Shown one piece after another: positions 60,309 to 64,000 of a DNA stretch of 64,000 nt. Location: the NCBI GenBank assembly GCA_964606575.1, contig CAZSHA010000001.1, positions 1 to 64,000 on the forward strand, read 5' to 3'. The DNA is from RGIG4576 sp964606575. Lineage in GTDB: Bacteria; Bacteroidota; Bacteroidia; Bacteroidales; Muribaculaceae. The position numbers and the translations under genes were made by a program. Each line of letters opens with the position of its first letter. Position 1 is the first letter of the stretch. The notes beneath the pieces are model-generated. The model worked only from the letters and a program-made list of their open reading frames with translations. It did not search any database and had not been told where the DNA came from.

Positions 60309-61331
60309 TCACTCAAATAAACTACCTTGATCGGAATATCGTACACGCCCCAAATGCTTATAAGCAAGGTCGGTAACTTCACGTCCTCTAGGGGTTCTCT
60401 TTATAAAGCCCTCTTTTATTAGATAAGGCTCATACACTTCCTCTACCGTACCTGCATCTTCGCCAAGGGCAGTAGCTATCGTGGTAAGCCCCACAGGACC
60501 ACCCTTAAACTTATCAATTATCGTGGTGAGTAATTTATTATCAATCTCGTCAAGACCATATTTGTCTATATTCAAAGCCTTTAACGCATATCGGGCAATA
60601 GCAGTGTCGATGCTCCCGTTACCTTTTACTTGAGCGAAATCACGCACTCGCCTCAACAAGGCATTAGCTATACGCGGCGTGCCACGGCTACGCAACGCAA
60701 TCTCCATAGCCGCATCATCGGTGATAGGGACATTCAACAAACGTGCGGAACGCTTAACAATACGTTCCAACACTTGATGATCATAATACTCTAAATGGCA
60801 ATTTATGCCGAAACGGGCACGCAACGGAGATGTGAGTAGACCACTACGTGTGGTAGCACCTATCAGCGTAAACGGCGACAACGTCAACTGGACAGAACGA
60901 GCACCAGGACCTTTGTCTATCATTATATCTATACGATAGTCCTCCATAGCCGAATACAAATACTCCTCAACGACCGGGCTCAATCGATGTATCTCGTCAA
61001 TAAACAACACGTCATTTTCCTCCAATGATGTGAGGATTCCAGCTAAATCGCCTGGTTTGTCTAGTACTGGACCCGAGGTCACCTTAAAGCCGACACCCAA
61101 CTCATTCGCCACTATATTAGACAGAGTTGTCTTGCCTAGTCCCGGAGGACCATACAACAACACGTGATCCAAAGCCTCTCCTCTATTTCTGGCAGCCTGT
61201 ACAAAGATGCTCAAATTCTCAATGATTTTATCCTGACCGCTAAAATCCCCGAATCGTTCGGGTCTTAAAGCCCTTTCAAAATCTCGATCGGCATCCATTC
61301 GTCCGTTTCTTATATCAAAATCATCTTCCAT
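60309..61331 (-). CDS. ruvB: Holliday junction helicase RuvB
   Basis: A 340-residue AAA+ motor that drives branch migration with RuvA. Walker A GPPGLGKT at residues 61-68, Walker B VLFIDEIHRL, sensor GATTRSGLLTSPLRARFG, and the C-terminal winged helix (RTPRGREVTDLAYKHLG). The ATG at 61331 starts MEDDFDIRNG; the longer frame to 61376 lies upstream of the -7 box at 61339-61346. Next gene downstream is the flippase after 31 bp. Confidence 0.96.
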   Translation of the reverse strand: MEDDFDIRNGRMDADRDFERALRPERFGDFSGQDKIIENLSIFVQAARNRGEALDHVLLYGPPGLGKTTLSNIVANELGVGFKVTSGPVLDKPGDLAGILTSLEENDVLFIDEIHRLSPVVEEYLYSAMEDYRIDIMIDKGPGARSVQLTLSPFTLIGATTRSGLLTSPLRARFGINCHLEYYDHQVLERIVKRSARLLNVPITDDAAMEIALRSRGTPRIANALLRRVRDFAQVKGNGSIDTAIARYALKALNIDKYGLDEIDNKLLTTIIDKFKGGPVGLTTIATALGEDAGTVEEVYEPYLIKEGFIKRTPRGREVTDLAYKHLGRVRYSDQGSLFE

Positions 61332-61338
61332 TGCATTG

Positions 61339-61346
61339 CAAAAATA
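61339..61346 (-). promoter_or_regulatory. -7 promoter box at the ruvB start codon
   Basis: CAAAAATA on plus, TATTTTTG on minus, with only 7 bp between the box and the ATG at 61331. A GTTG (minus strand, plus 61367-61370) stands 20 bp upstream as a possible -33. Confidence 0.5.
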
Positions 61347-61373
61347 ATAAATCACCCACAAATCCGCAACACA

Positions 61374-61404
61374 CAAAAAAATTAGAGGCGTAACCGCCCC
61401 TAAT
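61374..61404 (-). terminator. Terminator of the Lrp-type regulator gene
   Basis: ATTAGAGGCG (61381-61390) pairs with CGCCCCTAAT (61395-61404) with one wobble; on the minus strand a seven-T run follows. Confidence 0.85.
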
Positions 61405-61430
61405 TTTTATATCTCACATTGAAACTCCTG

Positions 61431-61904
61431 TTATTTTTTGCCGCTGGCATAGTGAATAGGAACACCACGGTTAATGGTCTGCTCTAAGGAAATCAGAGTT
61501 TCTGTGGCAGTCACACCCTCAATATGCTGAATCTTATCGTTCAACAATTCCATAAGATGCTGGTTGTCACGAGCATATAATTTTATAAGCACTGTATAAG
61601 GTCCAGTCGTAAAATGGCATTCTACCACCTCTGGTATTTCCTCCAACGCAGTTACAGCTTGGCGATACATTGAACCTTTCTCTAAGTTCACACCCACATA
61701 AGTACATGTCGCATAACCTAGAATTTTAGGATTCACATTATACCCAGAGCCTGTTATTACGTTTAAATCTATCATGCGTTGTATACGCTGATGTATAGCC
61801 GCACGTGACACGCCACATTCCACAGCAACATCTTTTGATGGGATTCTAGCGTTTTTCATTATTATCTCTAAGATTTTTCTATCAAGATTGTCAATTCTTT
61901 CCAT
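61431..61904 (-). CDS. Lrp/AsnC family transcriptional regulator
   Basis: A 157-residue regulator. An N-terminal helix-turn-helix (DNLDRKILEIIMKNARIPSK ... VSRAAIHQRIQRM, about 3-50) and a C-terminal RAM/AsnC effector domain (about 65-150, VECHFTTGPYTVLIKLYARD). Family members sense amino acids. I use the ATG at 61904; the frame runs to 61931, but a -7 box (61929-61936) lies over that start. Single-gene unit with its own promoter and terminator. Confidence 0.92.
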   Translation of the reverse strand: MERIDNLDRKILEIIMKNARIPSKDVAVECGVSRAAIHQRIQRMIDLNVITGSGYNVNPKILGYATCTYVGVNLEKGSMYRQAVTALEEIPEVVECHFTTGPYTVLIKLYARDNQHLMELLNDKIQHIEGVTATETLISLEQTINRGVPIHYASGKK

Positions 61905-61928
61905 GAGTATAGTTGTTTTCTTTAATTG

Positions 61929-61958
61929 CAAATATATAGCATTTTTTTAAAACACAAA
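61929..61958 (-). promoter_or_regulatory. Promoter of the Lrp-type regulator gene
   Basis: On the minus strand: TTTG (61955-61958), 18 bp, TATATTTG (61929-61936), 24 bp before the ATG. Confidence 0.7.
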
Positions 61959-62090
61959 CAACAATTTGTCATTTTGTGATTTTTTTACGCATTTTTTCAC
62001 GCTATGTACTAATCGGCAACACACATCTATATAAAAAACAGCCATAATCTTATCATATTGTTATCTCTCCCCACGAAGCAAGCATACAAC

Positions 62091-62129
62091 AAAAAAGGGC
62101 GTATCTTCAAAATCGAGACACGCCCCTTT
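62091..62129 (-). terminator. Terminator of the FKBP operon
   Basis: Fourteen-base arms (62093-62106 and 62116-62129) with two wobbles and a nine-base loop; on the minus strand a six-T run ends it. Confidence 0.9.
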
Positions 62130-62147
62130 ACTTAACACAATTATTAA

Positions 62148-63005
62148 TTATTTCTTTTCGGCAACGTGTAGACCTACAGTTTCAACTTCGAAAACAAGCA
62201 TTTCATTAGGGCCTATAGGACCGCTTCCTTCTACTCCGTATGCAAGTTCAGCTGGGATGTAAAGAGTATATTTAGCACCTGGGCTCATCAATTGGAACAT
62301 TTCGCCCATGCCCTTGATTACGCCTGTAGCCGACATTGGGATAGCTTGACCATTACCATTATCGAACACTTCGCCATCAAGATGCTTTCCTTCATACTTC
62401 ACGTCAATGCGATCGGTCTTTGAGAACTTCTCGCCGTTACCTTCAGCAATCACCTTGTAGTAAACACCGCCTTCTGACTTCTTAATCTCAGCATCCTTTT
62501 CTAGTTCAGCGATTTTAGCTTCTTGTTGTTTTTTGTTTTGAATTGCTTTTGGATTGTTAGCTTTTGCTCTTGCTGAACATTCTTTCATCAATCTCATCAC
62601 TTCAAACTGATATTGACCTGGATCTCTTAAAGAATCTTCCTTGAATGCTTTCTTGAAAGCTGCCAACCACTTTTTAGCATCAACTTCTACATTTTCTCTT
62701 TCCTTGATTTGCTTTAGCATAGACTGGATTTGAACACCCATTTGAAGACCTTGCAAATAGCTTGACTTAGAAGGGTCAACCTTCATCATTGTTTGCAATC
62801 CTTTCAAGAACTCAGTCTTGCTGAACTCAGCAGAATCTGGACTGTTTTGCATTTCACCAGCCACTCCGTAGCCATACATTTCACCTAAGAAAAAGCTAAG
62901 AGAGTCTTCTGGTGTCACCTTGTTAGCATCGCAGCTACCGTTACAGCTTGTCATCGATGCACCTAGTCCAAGTGCTACAGCTGCAATTAAAAATAACTTT
63001 TTCAT
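62148..63005 (-). CDS. FKBP-type prolyl isomerase lipoprotein
   Basis: A 285-residue lipoprotein. The signal peptide ends with a Cys in SMTSC, then a long N-terminal helical region typical of FkpA/Mip dimerisation (about 25-165), a charged linker, and an FKBP domain (about 185-282) with SEGGVYYKVIAEGNGEKF, VKYEGKHLDGEVFDNG and YTLYIPAELAYGVEGSGPIGPN. It helps fold exported proteins. The start is the ATG at 63005. It lies 34 bp after the sister FKBP gene, and the two form an operon with a strong terminator. Confidence 0.9.
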   Translation of the reverse strand: MKKLFLIAAVALGLGASMTSCNGSCDANKVTPEDSLSFFLGEMYGYGVAGEMQNSPDSAEFSKTEFLKGLQTMMKVDPSKSSYLQGLQMGVQIQSMLKQIKERENVEVDAKKWLAAFKKAFKEDSLRDPGQYQFEVMRLMKECSARAKANNPKAIQNKKQQEAKIAELEKDAEIKKSEGGVYYKVIAEGNGEKFSKTDRIDVKYEGKHLDGEVFDNGNGQAIPMSATGVIKGMGEMFQLMSPGAKYTLYIPAELAYGVEGSGPIGPNEMLVFEVETVGLHVAEKK

Positions 63006-63039
63006 AATCAATTTAATATGTTTTGTTTTTATTTATGTT

Positions 63040-63627
63040 TTACTTCTCTATTGAAATCAATTCCACGTCAAAAATAAGAGTCGTATCAGGACCGATTAGC
63101 GGGCCTGCACCGTTAGCCCCATAAGCAAGATTAGACGGGATGAACAATCTCCATTGAGCTCCTGGCTTCATCATTTGTAACGCTTCCACCCATCCAGGGA
63201 TAACTTGATTAACACCGAACACAGCAGGTTCGCCACGTTGAACAGAGCTATCGAACACCTTACCGTCAATCAAGCAACCTGTGTAATGCACTTTCACCTT
63301 ATCTGTAGCCTTAGGAGATTCTCCCTCACCTTCTTTTATAACTTGGTATTGCAATCCCGATTCTGTAACTTTCACTTCTGGACGTTTCGCATTTTCAGCC
63401 AAATACTTCTCGCCAGCCAATTTGTTGGCACGCATTGTTTCCTCTTCCAATTGAGTGAAATAGTCGTTTACCACCTTTTTAGCCTCGTCAAATGTCATCA
63501 AAGGCTCAGTACCTTCATAAACAGCTTTTAGAGCTGCCGCAAAATCTTCACTATTAATACTCTTAACACCTGAACGGATAAAATTATTACCCATGCTCAA
63601 GCCTAGTGCATAACTTAGTTTGTCCAT
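63040..63627 (-). CDS. FKBP-type prolyl isomerase
   Basis: A 195-residue FKBP without a signal peptide in this reading. Residues 1-85 are the helical N-domain (KLSYALGLSMGNNFIRSG) and about 85-193 the FKBP domain (VKVHYTGCLIDGKVFDSSVQRGEPAVF, WRLFIPSNLAYGANGAG). First gene of a two-gene FKBP operon. The pair with lipoprotein and soluble forms is common in Bacteroidetes. Confidence 0.9.
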   Translation of the reverse strand: MDKLSYALGLSMGNNFIRSGVKSINSEDFAAALKAVYEGTEPLMTFDEAKKVVNDYFTQLEEETMRANKLAGEKYLAENAKRPEVKVTESGLQYQVIKEGEGESPKATDKVKVHYTGCLIDGKVFDSSVQRGEPAVFGVNQVIPGWVEALQMMKPGAQWRLFIPSNLAYGANGAGPLIGPDTTLIFDVELISIEK

Positions 63628-63681
63628 CTTATAAATTTATATTCTCTTTTCTTAATTAGTCTATTACTTATAATCAAAATG

Positions 63682-63689
63682 CAAAGGTA
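63682..63689 (-). promoter_or_regulatory. -7 promoter box of the FKBP operon
   Basis: CAAAGGTA on plus, TACCTTTG on minus, 54 bp before the ATG at 63627. Confidence 0.6.
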
Positions 63690-63800
63690 GATTTAATTAA
63701 TATTTTGATTGCTATATTTTGAATAAAAAATATTAAATTTGCCAATAAAGTTGTTATTTTTTACACTTTTAAGCACTCATACACAGAACGCTTGAATTTA

Positions 63801-63808
63801 TAATTTTG
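63801..63808 (+). promoter_or_regulatory. Possible -7 promoter box of the sirtuin gene
   Basis: TAATTTTG matches TAnnTTTG, 31 bp before the ATG at 63840. No -33 box is seen. Confidence 0.4.
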
Positions 63809-63839
63809 TTGTTTAACCCTATATTTTTCTTCACATACG

Positions 63840-64000
63840 ATGAAAAAATTAGTAGTATCTTCGGGTGCAGGCATTAGTGCCGAAAGCGGTGTAACCACGT
63901 TCCGTGATGCTGGCGGACTTTGGGAGAATTACCCTGTAATGCAAGTTGCCAGCGCCGACGGATTCCGTCAAGACCCCGCCCTAGTTCACCATTTCTACAA
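63840..64000 (+). CDS. Sir2 family NAD-dependent deacylase, N-terminal part
   Basis: Only the first 53 codons are in the window; the gene runs off the right edge. The N-terminus shows the sirtuin NAD-binding motif GAGISAESGVTTFRDAGGLW, so this is an NAD-dependent protein deacylase of the CobB type that removes acetyl or other acyl groups from lysines. Start ATG at 63840, divergent from the FKBP operon. Confidence 0.92.
   Translation, partial: MKKLVVSSGAGISAESGVTTFRDAGGLWENYPVMQVASADGFRQDPALVHHFY

Overview
The window is a chromosomal stretch of a Bacteroidales bacterium. Several signs agree: promoters of the Bacteroidetes type (a -33 TTTG and a -7 box TAnnTTTG) lie in front of many genes; secreted proteins end in type IX secretion (T9SS) sorting tails; and there are DUF2851, DUF5689/DUF6359, PCMD-like and Wzi-like proteins, a carboxy(nor)spermidine dehydrogenase and a paired FKBP set. 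Some tails of the form 'YYNLQGVKV..NPENGIFIKKQG' recall the Muribaculaceae/Barnesiella/Prevotella side of the order, but the genus cannot be fixed from this sequence. I see no phage, insertion sequence or CRISPR array.

Layout. 0.3-3.6 kb: DUF2851 protein, a PCMD-like secreted protein and an RluA-type pseudouridine synthase. 3.7-9.1 kb: two large secreted proteins with the same short C-terminal tail (a starch-binding protein and a multidomain beta-propeller-like protein). 9.3-12.7 kb: operon of an ABC exporter plus a CBS-domain sugar nucleotidyltransferase. 12.8-29.6 kb: a long minus-strand run of cell-surface genes: secreted phosphodiester glycosidase, DUF5689/DUF6359 lipoprotein, TonB-dependent receptor, a leucine-rich-repeat giant, a subtilisin-like protease and a repeat protein of unknown function. 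29.8-37.4 kb: secreted endonuclease/exonuclease/phosphatase-fold enzyme, a DUF115-like protein, an operon of glycerophosphodiesterase, Wzi-like outer-membrane protein and lipocalin-like lipoprotein, then a secreted GH13 alpha-amylase with four starch-binding modules.

37.5-54.9 kb is mostly housekeeping: tyrS, tRNA-Gln, NlpC/P60 hydrolase, U32 peptidase, carboxyspermidine dehydrogenase, folC with two half-size chromate transporters, a phosphoethanolamine transferase, small lipoprotein/secreted genes, a 5'-truncated-looking T9SS protein, mnmD, a DedA protein, a Bcp peroxiredoxin, metG and a mannose-1-phosphate guanylyltransferase. 55-64 kb: an AT-rich fucosyltransferase-like gene, nrdDG, a polysaccharide flippase, ruvB, an Lrp-type regulator, two FKBP prolyl isomerases and the start of a sirtuin gene that runs off the right edge.

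How the genes fit together. The 3.7-37 kb half looks like a cell-envelope arsenal: T9SS-exported polysaccharide-, phosphodiester- and protein-degrading enzymes, with a TonB receptor/lipoprotein pair for uptake. Three secreted phosphodiesterases of unrelated folds lie within 20 kb of that receptor. The right half carries translation, deoxynucleotide and DNA-repair genes, with scattered surface-glycan genes (guanylyltransferase, fucosyltransferase-like, flippase). The most unusual signals are regulatory: two G7/G8 homopolymers in the -33 position of neighbouring promoters, three helically phased direct repeats in front of the peroxiredoxin gene, and -7 boxes so close to the mnmD and ruvB start codons that those mRNAs should be nearly leaderless.
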